Source: Zhengitettix transpicula
Lineage: Eukaryota; Arthropoda; Insecta; Orthoptera; Tetrigidae
Length of the DNA stretch: 64,000 nt
Direction of reading: 5' to 3'
NCBI GenBank assembly: GCA_037074705.1
Contig: CM073593.1
Location: 7,631,001 to 7,695,000 of the forward strand
Translations under genes and position numbers: made by a program
Notes under the pieces: generated by a model
Databases searched by the model: none
What the model was told of the DNA's origin: nothing
What the model saw: the letters and a program-made list of their open reading frames with translations, nothing else
Shown: one piece after another, positions 38,101-45,158 of the stretch
Layout: every line of letters begins with the position of its first letter
How positions within the stretch are numbered: the stretch's first letter is position 1

Positions 38101-38479
38101 TGCGGCCAACGTGGGCAGCGAAGGCAGCAGCACGCGCACTTCCCGCCCCGCGGCCGTCCCGACGGCCACCAGGTCTTCGTCCGAAGAGGCGCCGGTGCCT
38201 CGTCTCGCGCGCCAGAGGGCGTTGGCCCCGGAGCCTCCGGAGGCTCTGCCCAAGACCGAGAGCTGCACCTCCTCCCTCAGCGGCTCCACCTCACAAGAGT
38301 CGCTACCTTCCGACAGCGGAGGCGCCATCACTTTTCATCGCTACTATCACGTTTTTAGAGAGGGAGAACTAGATCAGCTGATCGAACGGTACGTTGAGAA
38401 CCTTCACATCATTTCGTCATATTACGATCATGCCAACTGGTGCGTCATCGCCGAAAAGGTGCAGGTGTGGACAATATGA
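2710..38479 (+). CDS. TRMT9B: TRMT9B-type tRNA methyltransferase-like protein (fire dancer/KIAA1456 family), 8 coding exons
   Basis: Join 2710-2893, 7278-7381, 28580-28771, 30719-30888, 30959-31109, 33801-35289, 35756-35974, 37005-38479; total 3,984 nt, a multiple of three, giving 1,327 aa. All junctions are GT-AG and in phase. SAM-binding motif I ([12 protein letters not shown], aa 58-69) spans intron 1. Exon 3 carries [18 protein letters not shown] and [13 protein letters not shown], and exon 4 opens with [11 protein letters not shown], all typical of the Trm9/ALKBH8-methyltransferase family and closest to TRMT9B. The last ~48 aa ([11 protein letters not shown] ... NWCVIAEK) match the TRMT9B C-terminus. 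Between them lies a ~1,000-aa Ser/Pro-rich, probably disordered insert, so the protein is about three times the length of the vertebrate one. Known of the family: Trm9-like enzymes modify wobble uridine; the Drosophila homologue is reported to restrain synaptic growth. Start chosen at the ATG with A at -3; an AG at 2676-2677 suggests a spliced 5' UTR exon. Family call very secure; exon 1 start slightly less so. Confidence 0.93.
3140..3810 (-). repeat. two fragments of the Helitron-internal ~290-bp repeat
   Basis: At 3185-3340 and 3590-3740 there are diverged copies of the unit read more fully at 20.5-21.9 kb: actcagcgattttcatagcc, the ccggatt phrase and tgtcataattaaactcagcg. No Helitron terminus seen nearby. 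Confidence 0.5.
3815..4215 (-). pseudogene. mariner-like transposase 3' remnant
   Basis: On the minus strand 4215-4015 reads [20 protein letters not shown], matching the C-terminal GIxKLxxRWxKC(I/L) motif of mariner-family transposases. A terminal-repeat-like sequence gagggcgattcaaaacatag begins near 3822. The catalytic part is missing. Confidence 0.55.
4216..4500. other. GC-rich, apparently single-copy block in TRMT9B intron 1
   Basis: It stands out in base composition from AT-rich surroundings, matches no other segment of the window, and contains homeodomain-type TAATTAG/TAATTA cores at about 4327 and 4352. No coding sequence recognised. It may be a regulatory element. Confidence 0.25.
4975..6670 (+). 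repeat. tandem copies of a ~525-bp repeat family
   Basis: Copies begin at about 4988 and 5513, then partial copies at about 6040 and 6300. Shared phrases: ccggggtcgcagaccttggg, tcggccagctgcctcctaaa, tagcccggggaccctagtta, ggggagttgcca. The first begins with a perfect 10-bp hairpin (gcctgcgaga ... tctcgcaggc, 4990-5017). No protein is encoded; open frames on the minus strand are shadows. Family not recognised. Confidence 0.75.
6671..7277. other. rest of TRMT9B intron 1
   Basis: AT-rich; no gene, repeat family or RNA recognised before the exon 2 acceptor. Confidence 0.5.
7278..7381 (+). CDS. TRMT9B: TRMT9B coding exon 2
   Basis: Acceptor ttgttgcag, donor GAG|GTATCT. Completes SAM motif I (GCGNGKYL) and carries the motif II region ([15 protein letters not shown]). 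Ends in phase 0. Confidence 0.9.
7865..8300. mobile_element. piggyBac-type MITE
   Basis: A 436-bp non-coding element. The left end is TTAA (7861-7864) followed by CCCTTTAGTGCATG; the right end is the inverted copy GCGCACTAAAGGG followed by TTGA, a one-base change from TTAA. Terminal CCC and a TTAA target site are piggyBac hallmarks. The open frame at 7980-8261 inside it is not recognisable as transposase. Confidence 0.65.
8470..8862 (+). repeat. partial copy of the ~525-bp repeat
   Basis: Starts within the unit (gctgcgtccccacagcaaac) and continues through the end phrase ggggagttgccac and into a second start (ggggatgccttttcttctct), so it spans a unit junction as in a tandem array. Confidence 0.7.
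8874..8960 (+). repeat. degenerate tRNA-derived SINE head
   Basis: ctcggtggttaagatcc resembles an RNA polymerase III A box and gtattcgaattc a B box about 30 bp later. No clover-leaf tRNA folds from it. Weak. Confidence 0.3.
9385..9775 (+). repeat. partial copy of the ~525-bp repeat
   Basis: Runs from the gaggcacctcgg phrase to ggggagttgccaccatgtgg and tgtagcctgttac, with a deletion of the tagcccgggg segment. Confidence 0.7.
9776..11040. repeat. intron 2 sequence with a Helitron-internal repeat fragment at about 10240-10530
   Basis: 10300-10520 reads aacatgttaaacggccg, a tatataatttgaaccct phrase and ggggttatggatggcgctga: one diverged ~290-bp Helitron-type unit in plus orientation, with a gtctgtacgtttgtttgc stretch upstream. 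The remaining bases show nothing recognisable. Confidence 0.5.
11050..12290 (-). mobile_element. mariner element, frameshifted
   Basis: Transposase runs on the minus strand from about 12190 to 11222 in at least two frames. The upstream part has [12 protein letters not shown] and a helix-turn-helix segment ([19 protein letters not shown]); the downstream part has [23 protein letters not shown] and [15 protein letters not shown], so all three acidic residues of the D,D34D triad are still readable. Frame changes near 11780-11860 and above 12040 break it. Sequence beyond 12230 and below 11100 should hold the termini, but I could not pair convincing terminal inverted repeats. It is inactive as read. 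Confidence 0.85.
12300..13216. other. TRMT9B intron 2, unassigned
   Basis: AT-rich; open frames here have no family features. A short AT dinucleotide run at 13153-13167 lies before the next LTR-like element. Confidence 0.4.
13217..14262 (-). mobile_element. rearranged copy of the 1.1-kb LTR-like element with a long inverted duplication
   Basis: Begins TGTAATAATTAAAAAG at 13217, with the 62-bp terminal unit (gccccacgttgtggaagtca) at 13256-13275 and a second TGTAATAATTAAAAAGG at 13279. The segment 13551-13790 is repeated in inverse orientation at 14051-14262 with about 95% identity apart from a ~24-bp gap, separated by ~260 bp of ordinary element sequence. Confidence 0.65.
14263..14690. other. 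TRMT9B intron 2, unassigned
   Basis: Moderately GC-rich in part (14360-14470), no recognisable coding or repeat structure. Confidence 0.35.
14691..15219 (+). pseudogene. Penelope-like reverse transcriptase fragment, 5' part of an interrupted copy
   Basis: Reads [16 protein letters not shown], then [12 protein letters not shown]. This is closely similar at nucleotide level to 25610-26110 (tcctgtccaacctctttgct shared exactly), the catalytic-aspartate region of a Penelope-like reverse transcriptase. It is interrupted by the Helitron-like insertion that starts at 15220. Confidence 0.7.
15220..15963 (-). mobile_element. Helitron-like element nested in a Penelope-like copy
   Basis: In minus orientation it starts TCTATATAATATTTG (15963 downwards) and ends with a GCCGGGCACGCAG stretch then CTAG at 15223-15220. 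It is flanked by A on the 5' side and T on the 3' side with no duplication, as Helitrons insert. The start matches that of 31149 (TCTATATAATAATG ... TGTATGTATTTAC). No Rep/helicase coding remains, so it is non-autonomous. Confidence 0.7.
15964..16260 (+). pseudogene. Penelope-like fragment, 3' part of the interrupted copy
   Basis: Matches 26110-26250: aagaatatgaaatatccatc, atccactaa and aaaaccacttggcac correspond to aagaatatcaaacatccatc and following. This region precedes the GIY-YIG endonuclease part in the fuller copy. Confidence 0.6.
16290..16500. promoter_or_regulatory. GC-rich block with a perfect RFX X-box
   Basis: GTTACCATGGCAAC at 16409-16422 fits the palindromic RFX-factor X-box exactly. 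It sits in a locally GC-rich segment (16315-16450) inside a 21-kb AT-rich intron. Function is not shown; it could be an intronic enhancer or part of an unrecognised repeat. Confidence 0.35.
16978..17115 (+). repeat. tRNA-derived SINE
   Basis: Begins tggtgtaggggtcagggtga (A-box region) with a B box gggctcgaatcccgg 45 bp later, then an unrelated body ending in gtaaataaatc. The tRNA-like head without a full clover leaf is typical of a SINE. Confidence 0.55.
17130..18175. repeat. degenerate short-period repeats flanking an unassigned GC-richer block
   Basis: At 17150-17225 and 17930-18165 a ~35-40-bp phrase (ggtaccttaagagagtaaaa, aaatactccc) is repeated about ten times with drift. Between them, 17230-17830 is a non-AT-rich block of unknown origin. 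Confidence 0.55.
18400..19700 (-). pseudogene. Jockey-type non-LTR retrotransposon, 3' part of ORF2
   Basis: Minus strand, N to [21 protein letters not shown], a degenerate [18 protein letters not shown] (Jockey: DVxKAFDxVWHxGLL), then YTHDIPKT ... [11 protein letters not shown] with the catalytic FADD at about 19225. Further down, [20 protein letters not shown] (about 18830-18770) is the characteristic Jockey C-terminal block. Several stops and frame changes make it dead. Confidence 0.85.
19701..20506. other. TRMT9B intron 2, unassigned
   Basis: GC-richer between 19800 and 20050, with no recognisable protein or repeat. The open frames at 19720-19905 (minus) and 19898-20101 (plus) lack family features. 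Confidence 0.35.
20507..21880 (-). mobile_element. Helitron-like element with an internal ~300-bp tandem array
   Basis: In minus orientation it ends GGCAACGCCGGGAACCCAG then CTAA (CTRR) at 20510-20507, after a CCCGG-type hairpin. Inside are about four units of ~300 bp marked by tcagcgacatccataaccc, tattcaacg and aatttccaccccc. The 5' end is merged with an (AT)n tract at 21880-21910, where the next element is inserted. Confidence 0.65.
21880..21910. repeat. (AT)n microsatellite, left flank
   Basis: An AT dinucleotide run directly before the TGTAAT start of an LTR-like element; the matching run is at 23071-23101. Confidence 0.8.
21911..23070 (-). mobile_element. 1.16-kb TG..CA LTR-like element bounded by (AT)n (copy 3)
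   Basis: Starts TGTAATAACCACATAAGG and ends AAATGCATTACA, with an (AT)n run on each side. Internally ctcatgggtctctactgggt is shared with other copies. No coding capacity. Boundaries are the clearest of the family. Confidence 0.65.
23383..23860 (-). repeat. copy of the ~525-bp repeat, minus orientation
   Basis: Reverse complement of the array units: ggcaactcccctcttatagc, agttggctgactgttccaat-type and gtacgaccccggaac-type phrases, ending with aagcctgcgagag at about 23818-23832, the terminal hairpin arm. Confidence 0.7.
24456..26801 (+). mobile_element. Penelope-like element, near full length but degenerate
   Basis: Ends are 18-bp inverted copies: acgtctgattgaaaataa (24456-24473) and ttatttttaatcagacgt (26784-26801). 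A direct terminal repeat gtgtggtatttatattatca occurs at 24480 and 26731. The plus strand encodes [16 protein letters not shown] (near 24980), a reverse transcriptase part with [13 protein letters not shown] and [11 protein letters not shown] (25640-25800), and [20 protein letters not shown] at 26235-26295, the GIY-YIG endonuclease typical of Penelope-like elements. Stops and frame shifts make it inactive. The 3' UTR (26540-26640) holds two or three copies of a ~31-bp unit (ttacgctaacccttcggctc). Confidence 0.8.
26802..28034 (+). mobile_element. LTR-like element of the 1.1-kb family (copy 4), plus orientation
   Basis: Starts around tactaattaagaaggccatt, like the start at 63127, and ends near taattattaca at 28034. 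A PBS-like ttccacaacgtggg occurs at about 27935 and ggcttccacaacgtggggca just beyond the end at about 28040. Its first third is a threefold ~100-bp repeat (26870-27130; agtgacagcgg, ttagggagacca). Confidence 0.55.
28035..28579. other. end of TRMT9B intron 2
   Basis: The first ~70 bp continue the LTR-like terminal unit. The rest is AT-rich and unassigned; a short phrase near 28180 (catatgcacgcgccgccact) resembles one at 57570 in TOP3B intron 4, so it is repeat-derived. Confidence 0.35.
28580..28771 (+). CDS. TRMT9B: TRMT9B coding exon 3 (methyltransferase core)
   Basis: 64 codons in phase 0: [19 protein letters not shown], then [22 protein letters not shown] and [17 protein letters not shown]. 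The acceptor is placed at ttgaatttgag|GTG because the homologous protein continues there; the upstream open codons CVSVEFE are probably intronic. The donor is AAA|GTACGT. This exon lies after a 21.2-kb intron. Confidence 0.9.
29010..29420 (-). pseudogene. mariner-like transposase 3' remnant
   Basis: Minus strand at about 29320-29120 reads [20 protein letters not shown], then KEHLGG and further on [12 protein letters not shown]: the last part of the catalytic domain and the C-terminal motif of mariner transposases. The expected third Asp (SPDLAP) is His here. A terminal-type sequence gaggggtgatcagaaacaaa begins near 29016. Confidence 0.6.
29671..30590 (+). mobile_element. LTR-like element of the 1.1-kb family (copy 5)
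   Basis: Starts TGTAATAATTAAAAGGGC after an AT-rich tract; includes agaccctgagattaagagta (30351) as in copy 4, and ends near the PBS-like ttggcttcaccaacgtggga at about 30570. It lies in TRMT9B intron 3. Confidence 0.5.
30719..30888 (+). CDS. TRMT9B: TRMT9B coding exon 4
   Basis: Opens with [11 protein letters not shown], the family signature that closes the methyltransferase domain, then passes into a Ser/Thr/Glu-rich low-complexity linker (a run of Thr, then [12 protein letters not shown]). Acceptor ggttgcag, donor CAG|GTGAGT. Confidence 0.9.
30959..31109 (+). CDS. TRMT9B: TRMT9B coding exon 5
   Basis: Separated from exon 4 by a 70-bp intron, the shortest in this gene. Encodes a basic stretch ([13 protein letters not shown]), a Ser-rich stretch and [12 protein letters not shown]. 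Acceptor ctccttacag, donor CAG|GTAAAC; ends in phase 0. Confidence 0.88.
31149..32696 (+). mobile_element. Helitron-like element with five ~290-bp internal repeats
   Basis: Starts A|TCTATATAATAATG at 31149 and ends CCCGGGAAACGCC, GAGCACCCAG, then CTAG at 32693-32696, followed by T. Between them about five units of 260-317 bp repeat (aatatttttcagggt, gtatttctacc, tgtgtataatttcaa; near 31328, 31611, 31905, 32222 and 32482). No Rep or helicase coding. It occupies most of TRMT9B intron 5. Confidence 0.7.
32697..33800. other. rest of TRMT9B intron 5
   Basis: No gene seen. 33390-33560 contains several gtgacgtgacg-like phrases, and 33690-33760 a short inverted phrase (gccgaagagggcttatagcc), perhaps repeat-derived. 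Confidence 0.35.
33801..35289 (+). CDS. TRMT9B: TRMT9B coding exon 6 (long disordered insert)
   Basis: A 1,489-nt GC-rich exon. It holds a Cys cluster ([15 protein letters not shown]), [12 protein letters not shown], two copies of a KQ(S/A)S(M/L)NEEL motif near aa 485 and 511, and a polyproline run near aa 694-717 (nt 35080-35150). The rest is Ser/Pro/Asp-rich and probably disordered. Acceptor tgttttgacag, donor CCAG|GTACTG, one base carried over. Long open frames on the other strand here are GC-driven shadows. Confidence 0.9.
35538..35613 (+). other. possible cassette exon of TRMT9B (phase-breaking)
   Basis: A 76-nt open segment with a good acceptor (ttctctcacag) and donor (GAGAG|GTGAGA) inside intron 6. 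Its entry phase matches exon 6, but 76 is not a multiple of three, so inclusion shifts exon 7 into a frame that stops after about 50 codons. It may be a regulated poison exon or a chance match. Confidence 0.3.
35756..35974 (+). CDS. TRMT9B: TRMT9B coding exon 7
   Basis: Encodes [16 protein letters not shown], an acidic [18 protein letters not shown] stretch and VLTEEPAAV. Its phase fits direct splicing from exon 6 (G+GA gives Gly), not from the possible cassette at 35538-35613. Acceptor tatttcag, donor GTCG|GTAATG. Confidence 0.85.
36334..36510 (-). mobile_element. 177-bp palindromic mini-element with 12-bp target-site duplication
   Basis: Flanked by the direct repeat atcttaactttt at 36322-36333 and 36511-36522. 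A ~51-bp inverted repeat (36334-36384 against 36429-36480, three or four mismatches) encloses a 44-nt loop. On the minus strand the loop reads CTGAAGA, a perfect 6-bp stem (GATGGC/GCCATC) and GAAAC, the layout of a hammerhead ribozyme core. A 30-bp tail follows. It lies in TRMT9B intron 7. Confidence 0.65.
37005..38479 (+). CDS. TRMT9B: TRMT9B last coding exon with the conserved C-terminal module
   Basis: Opens with a Pro-rich stretch, then a Glu/Leu-rich segment around [18 protein letters not shown] that may be helical, then acidic Ser-rich linkers. It closes with [18 protein letters not shown] and [10 protein letters not shown] before TGA at 38477-38479. Because the ends of the protein are conserved, the long central insert was probably gained inside an otherwise ordinary TRMT9B. 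Acceptor ggttttag. Confidence 0.92.
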
Positions 38480-41322
38480 AGCGATAGACACTCAACGGCA
38501 CATGGCGCAACAGAAATATGACCCTTCAACATTATCATTGTTCTGAAACCATTCAACCGAATGAATGACGTAATACAGAAAGTCTATTTTTGTTACAAAG
38601 AGTCAGGAATGGAATTCATTTTAATTTGAGTCTGCACCAAACGGCGTATACAGAATTCATTCGTGAACAGTTAAGAGTTAGTTTGTAACTATGACCGACA
38701 CATCGATGAAATTATGAACTCAATATACGTAATGAAGATTAATTTTGTAAAACGATGCAAAATCGACAATATTAGATTCGTGTAAAACTCAGTATTAAGG
38801 TTTTGTTGAGGATTTAGATATACAACAGATTTTAAAATACATGAACAGTAAAAGTATAATGTTATCATGAGGAAGAAACTATTATAAAATTATCTTACTA
38901 TAACTTAGTAAACCAAAAGTATATGCCTATTAAAATCGTTTCTAGGATAAAGATTATAGATTTCCAACACAGAGTAGAATAAGGTTCCCAGTTGGACTGG
39001 AAAGAAGATTGGCTTGAAACGTAAGGAACTGATAGTGTGAAGCATTGACAATTTGTCTAAACTGAACACAAATTTGTGAAAGGAAACCTTAATCACTAAA
39101 ACACATTCAATAACATATGCATGCATTATTCAAAATATTTGGATAGTTAAATGTGCAAAATACCGATGGTCCCAAAATATATTTCAATTTAATTGATGCT
39201 GATAGATGTGAATCACACAGACAGACAACAAATTTATCTGCCGAAACTGTTGTCGTATGAAGTGTAAGTTTTCAAATTGATCGAGGGGTGTACTTCAAGT
39301 TGCTCTGTACGTGAAAGCTGTTATTTAAGTTTTTAATTCTAATTAACCTTCATTCAAAGTTAAGTAAGTGTTATGTTCAAATAAATATATAAAATGCATT
39401 GTCGGTGAAAATTCTTCTGTTCAAATTATATGTATGCATTACAATTGCAGAAATAATATTGACTGTGTTATATTGTTAGAATTAATAACCATTTCATTAT
39501 TGTTTTGGCACTACCCTTCTATTTAAATATGATCTCATCAGTGTTGATATAAACATAATAAAACGTTTGTGAAACAAAGTTCACCAAGAAAACCAGTTCT
39601 TGAGATTGCATGATTATACACGATGAATTTGTGTAAATTGTATTTGTAAAATAACTGATTCATTTATAAATATCTTCTCGGCACAAACAAGTACGTCGAA
39701 GACTTTTCTCCTTCGATAGATTTCTGCGACAGATGGGAAGTCGTGGAGACTCTTTAAAGACAGTGTCCTCTTTCATAAGATGATGCTCGAATCTGTGGTT
39801 TCAGCTGGTTAAAATTACAGTGATATATATTTTTATATGTAATTTTTGACTAAACTTCTTCAGATGTGTGAATATTATTGTTCATCTTCCTTGATTACCA
39901 TTATATTTATTAAAGAAAGTTTTTCTATAAATTGTGGAGAAGAGCACAACAGAAGAAATATGTAAATTCTTACAGTACAATTGGAAAACATAGTTTCATA
40001 TTACTCTAGCTGTGTTCATGTGTTACTATTTATTTGTGAATGTTGAAATTCATTTATGATGCTGCATATGCATGAATTCTGAATGTCAAATGCCCAAATT
40101 TTCATTTATCTCTATCAGGCTATCTCTTACTTAATCTGTAAAGAATTATGCACTGTGCTGTCCTTCTCTGGTGCTAAAATGGTGAGAAAATGTGAACGTT
40201 AAATTATTAAATAAACGAATTTAACTCTTTGCTTTTCAAAGAAAAGCATAGTTTTGATGTAATGATTTGAGATCCAGTTGGAAAGAGAGGTACTAAAACT
40301 TTAGAACATGTAAAATATTTATTTTGTTGCAAATACCCAATACATTTAAATTCATGATATTAAAATGTGTTTCAATTTCTGTCAACCTATAAAAATACTA
40401 TCCTGGTGTGCATGCTATGAACTGTGAAGAAAGCTTTATTCAAAATTTAAGAACATAAAGCAGGATTTTATGTTTGCTGTTGTTCAGAATTACTTACATA
40501 AATACATTTCTATTTTGATTTTAATTTAGTTGCAAACATCACTTCATGCTTCCTCAAAATAAGTAGATTAAATATAACTGCTAAGTTAAATATTTATATG
40601 CTCATACAATTAGCATTAAAATCTTAATATGATAAATTCTAAAATCAGAATTTGACCACATAATGTATCAACTAAATTCATTGCTTTCCAAGCACATAAT
40701 ACTTTGCTATATCTATCTGCTTAAATTTGAAAAAATTATTACTTGCACTAAGCTAATTTATAAAATAATTTCTCAATCAGACTGCTTTAGACGAGATTCG
40801 ATCAGAGTACATGCTGTTTATGCTTTAGACGTTGTCGCATATTATAATTTTAAATTAGAATTTTATCCCATATTTGCTTCACATATTAAATGAGTAATAA
40901 TATGCAAACTAGAATTCTGAGTAACTTTTACAGCCATAAAGCTTTTTTTTTATCTCACTAACCACATATCAGGAGTCTGGTCACACATGAGAATCATTTG
41001 CAAAGTTGAGTATTTTATATCAGTTTGCCTATGTATTATAAAGAAGTGCCAAGTTTATATTGATCAAAGTATTTTAAATTTGTTTCACTCAGAAACTAAC
41101 TGTAATGTATTTTAATTCAACCCATTATGAATATAGCTACTTCAATAATACATTATAGAGAAATAATTTTATTGTGTGGCCTAATTGCCTGTCCATGCAG
41201 TGCATGATCTAGCAAAGCACAAAATTTGTTGCATGGATGAATGTTATCCTGTTCTATTTACACATATAGTATTCTATATAAACAGATAAAGTGTTCAGAA
41301 TTTTCTAATGTACATAATATAT

Positions 41323-41390
<68 letters not shown>

Positions 41391-42300
41391 AAATTATATA
41401 AAACTATGATCCTTGTTATGAAAGAAGAGAAAAATATATACATATATGCACTGTTCCATTGCATCTTGTTTTCTGTTTGATAGTCTATTGTTTTCACTTA
41501 AGAACTTTGTGCCTCTCTTGACTTGGTATTCAAGATCTTTTGATATTTAATGTCTAACTATAAATTTCAAACAATATTAAATGTAATTTGATGGGGTTTT
41601 ACTCATTAACAGAATGCAAAATGAAACATACAATTCATAAATACTGAATATAACATGTTGTGTTCAATAAAATAATAAAAATGTTTGACAATATGAATTT
41701 TGTTTCCATTTACCTCAAACAATTAGCTAGAATAACCACTCCCAGGAGAATGATCATATTGAAATAAACATTTATATATGTTTAGAATTGCAAATAGGTG
41801 CAATTTTTTCATTCTAAAATCTGTGTATTATTGCTAATGTATTTAAGGACCACACATTGGAAATTAATTATGGGCTCTGTGAGTAAAATACTGAATAAGT
41901 TTAAGAAAGTTTAATATTATAATAAGTGTAATGAATATCAACGTTCATATATAACTTTTTTTCATAAATGGTAATTTCTATCTACACACAATCATATTTC
42001 CTGAGAAAATGCATTGGAATGAAGTAATTACTCTCAGCTTCCACCCGGAGATGCATTACGGCATTTTGACACCTAGAAGTTCCATCTTCTTCAGGATGAA
42101 TACTGTTCAATCTGAATAAGTTGGTAGAGCCCACTGATGAAACACCGTTCAGTACTTCTGCAACTTGAGAACAATTATTTCATTCCATTTGTCAAGAACT
42201 GAACCCTTTAAATTTTATTATTACTATTGATGTCATGGATGTTAATTAGTTAGAAAAACTGCATTATAGTACTTATTGTGGCCTAAAAATAGAGAAAAAC
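38480..42300 (+). other. TRMT9B 3' UTR and intergenic sequence
   Basis: No gene or clear transposon seen. AT-rich, without the repeat families that fill the upstream introns, which suits a long 3' UTR. Candidate AATAAA signals lie at 39380-39385, 39557-39562 and 41666-41671. An (AT)n tract covers about 41326-41388. At 42085-42115 there is a short CTGAAGAAGATGGAACT-type repeat fragment on the minus strand. Confidence 0.5.
41326..41388. repeat. (AT)n microsatellite
   Basis: An uninterrupted AT dinucleotide run of about 60 bp with no element inserted in it. Confidence 0.9.
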
Positions 42301-42960
42301 TACCTTTCTCAGGCAGGTTTTTGAAAGTGCTCCGAAACTTCTGTGACGTCAGACCTGGTGGCGTGATGTCACAGCAGATGTCGGAGTGAGGTTCACTATC
42401 CCGCTGCGATTATAGTGCAAGGGAACCTATTCTTATCCTCCTTTAAGTCACTCGGCATGGATTCTCTTACTTATCGTATTATTTCCAATTATTACACTTG
42501 GGGGACAAATAAGCTTACGTTGCTTCATTGTAAGAAGTGGTTCAAAATGTTAAAAACCATGGCAGCCATGATGCTGCATGCCTCTGGTAACTTTTCCAAG
42601 AAACCACATTCCTGGGCTAATAGCGAATCTGTGGTTCTCCCACTGTATCCTTCAGAGACTAAGTTCACTCACCCATCAGGGACAATATACTTCACAGTGT
42701 TACATAACTTGTACTCTGACCAAGACAAAGCCTGCTTCGCTTCCAAACAATCACTTACTGCTTGTGTGTTACTGTATCTAGCCATAAATTCTATTGGCAA
42801 CAGTTCCAATATTTTTCCCTTTTCTTGCCATATGACTAGTTCTTTTAAAAGTCTGGCCAATATGGGAACAATTTTGTTAAAAATTGCAGCTGCTCTACCA
42901 GCTTATATTCCAAATTCATCACATAAAATGGAAAAAGATTAACATAATTATTTTTCTTAT
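42300..42960 (-). pseudogene. unidentified protein-coding-like remnant
   Basis: A 175-codon open frame lies on the plus strand (42415-42942), but the minus strand reads more like a decayed protein across frames: ARLLKELVIWQEKGKILELL, PIEFMARYSNTQAVSDCLEA, then LLAQECGFLEKLPEACSIM. The base composition differs from the AT-rich flanks. Possibly a retrocopy of a host gene or a transposon piece; I do not recognise the family. Confidence 0.3.
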
Positions 42961-44948
42961 TGTTAAACATTTATGATGTTTTGGCACCATTAGCTGATTT
43001 TGTAATATATTAAAAATATAACCACAATCATCTGGGACTCCAAGATAAAGTTTGTTTTTTCTTGAAAATACTGTTTCTATTTTCTCCTTCACTAACTGAT
43101 TTCTTTCAAGAATCTGTATTTTTGTTTTAAGATCATCATTTATACTGCTTATGCTCCAAGAAGTGATATGAGGAATATGTTACCATAAATTTAACATAAA
43201 TCATACTCACATTAAAGTGAACTTCACAGCAATACACTGGAATTTGGTGAAACATCATTTACGCTTCTTCTGCAACCACATTTTTCTTCTTTAAGGATCT
43301 TACGTCAAGTGAACAAATAGTTCGGTGTTGTGCACGATACACCACACATTTTTTTGAACTTCCGAATAGAAGACTACAAGCCTTTGCTTTCTCTCCATAT
43401 ACAATTGCAATTTTAAAGAAAGAAGAAACACTATAAAGTGACCCAGGTCAACCAGTGGTATTTTCCCAAATTGGGAAGAGTTTAATGTCATTATCACATA
43501 ACATATGTTTGCACAAATGCTTTTCTCAAGAAGTTTACACTGTAAACTCCAGCATTTATTTACATTCCGACACGATATTCAGTTTTGGTTACTTAAATTA
43601 CCTCTAGGTTTTTTATTTTAAGTTCTACAAAAATAATAACTTTCATATTAAGCAATATTTGCAAGTATGTGAACAAATAATGAAAATGTTTGGTTTTTCA
43701 GATAAGTAAGAATGATATGAAAGGAAAGGAAACGTTGCCAATTTTTCAAAGATGAGAAAAATCATTTTTGTCAGTGCAATGACATTGAAAGATAGATACT
43801 TGACTGTTTCTGGTTCATACATTTTATTAATTTATTTATTTCCTACATATCAGAGGATTTTTTTTTGTTTAAACCACGATTGGTTATACGTAATGCTGTA
43901 CAAATGCACTTAGTTTTAAGTTATAAATCAGTATTTGAGTATCTTTCCTTCAATTTATTTAGGTTGCATTAAATGACATTCAGTTTGTGATTTATTGTTG
44001 TGTGCTATGGATTTAATGTTTGAACTGCCAACCTTTGAGCCTCTTGTGGTATATTATAAGAAACAAAACTATACTTTGTTTTACAGGCTGTAACTTAATA
44101 TTTATTTTAAATTTTTGGTTGATGAATAAAATACTGCTTTTACAATAAGACAACTTACAGAGATTCCAGTACATATTTGAGGCCAAGTGGTTTGAAATAT
44201 GTCAGATTTAGATAAGTACTCCATGTAATGAATGTATGAATTACAGTACATAATGTTCCCTTGTTCCATATGTAGCTTGCTTTTTAACTTTTCACAATTA
44301 ATGCTCTAGTGTTGAATAGTTTTTTTTAGTCCTGATTAGCCAACAACTTTTTGTTCCTTTTTTTGTCATAAATTTCTTATTATTATGCTGCATTCAAAAT
44401 AACATTCAGTAGTTGACAATTTGATACCTATACAGTTGGCTTCTTTCTAACATTAATACAATTTTAAAATGTATGCCTAATACAATTTATTGCAAACATA
44501 TATTGGAAAATTAATTTTTTAGTATTAATAATGTTTGTGTTCAGGTAGTCAGAAACATATGAAAGAACCTTCAAAAATATGTTGTAGTAGTTTACCACAA
44601 AAGCTGTGAATATTTTGACTGAGCAATGCTTGATATTTTGAGGAAATAAAACCCACTACTCTCTTACTTATTTCTTACCAAAGAACCTTATTCCATCCTC
44701 ACAGCTTTTGTTAAGTATAACACATTTTTTTATTGAAATCTCAAAATAAGAAATGTTCACAAAGAAATACTTCAGCTGTAAAAATACAAATTCCGGAAAC
44801 TAAATTATAAGTGTGGACCAAACTAGCTAAAAACTAAAAACATTAGTGTTAAATTGAAGCCAAATTTTATTATTTCACTGGAAACAGAAGTATGTACAAA
44901 TAAATATTAAAAATCAGTTAAGTTATTAAAATTTTTATTATCTGTTGA
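42961..44948. other. intergenic region between convergent TRMT9B and TOP3B
   Basis: AT-rich with no recognised gene or transposon. The TOP3B poly(A) signal candidates lie at its right edge. Confidence 0.45.
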
Positions 44949-45158
44949 CTACACAAAATAAGCTGCCAACTGAGCCATTTTATCTCTAGGTGCTCTTGGT
45001 CGCCCTCTATTTCGTCCTTTGCCTCCACGTCCACGAGGGGCTCGACTTCCTGCAGGCCGAGAAACTGCACGGTGCTTTTCAACCAAAGCAGTAAATTCAG
45101 GAAGACAAAACACACATCCAGTCATATTTGCAGCATCGTTGGGTAAATGTGTCTTTTC
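44949..45158 (-). CDS. TOP3B: TOP3B last coding exon (RGG-like tail)
   Basis: Encodes [10 protein letters not shown], then an Arg/Gly-rich tract ([20 protein letters not shown]) and the conserved terminus [10 protein letters not shown] before TAG. In the known family this RGG box binds RNA. AATAAA signals on the minus strand lie at 44939-44934 (very close to the stop) and 44872-44867. Confidence 0.95.
   Translation of the reverse strand, partial: EKTHLPNDAANMTGCVFCLPEFTALVEKHRAVSRPAGSRAPRGRGGKGRNRGRPRAPRDKMAQLAAYFV

Noticed and set aside
36982..38331. 449-codon open frame on the minus strand opposite the last TRMT9B exon
   Set aside because: It is a shadow of a GC-rich coding exon; the plus frame has conserved family motifs and correct splice phases, the minus frame none.
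41241..41497. Mirror open frames of alternating Tyr/Ile on both strands
   Set aside because: They are translations of an (AT)n microsatellite.
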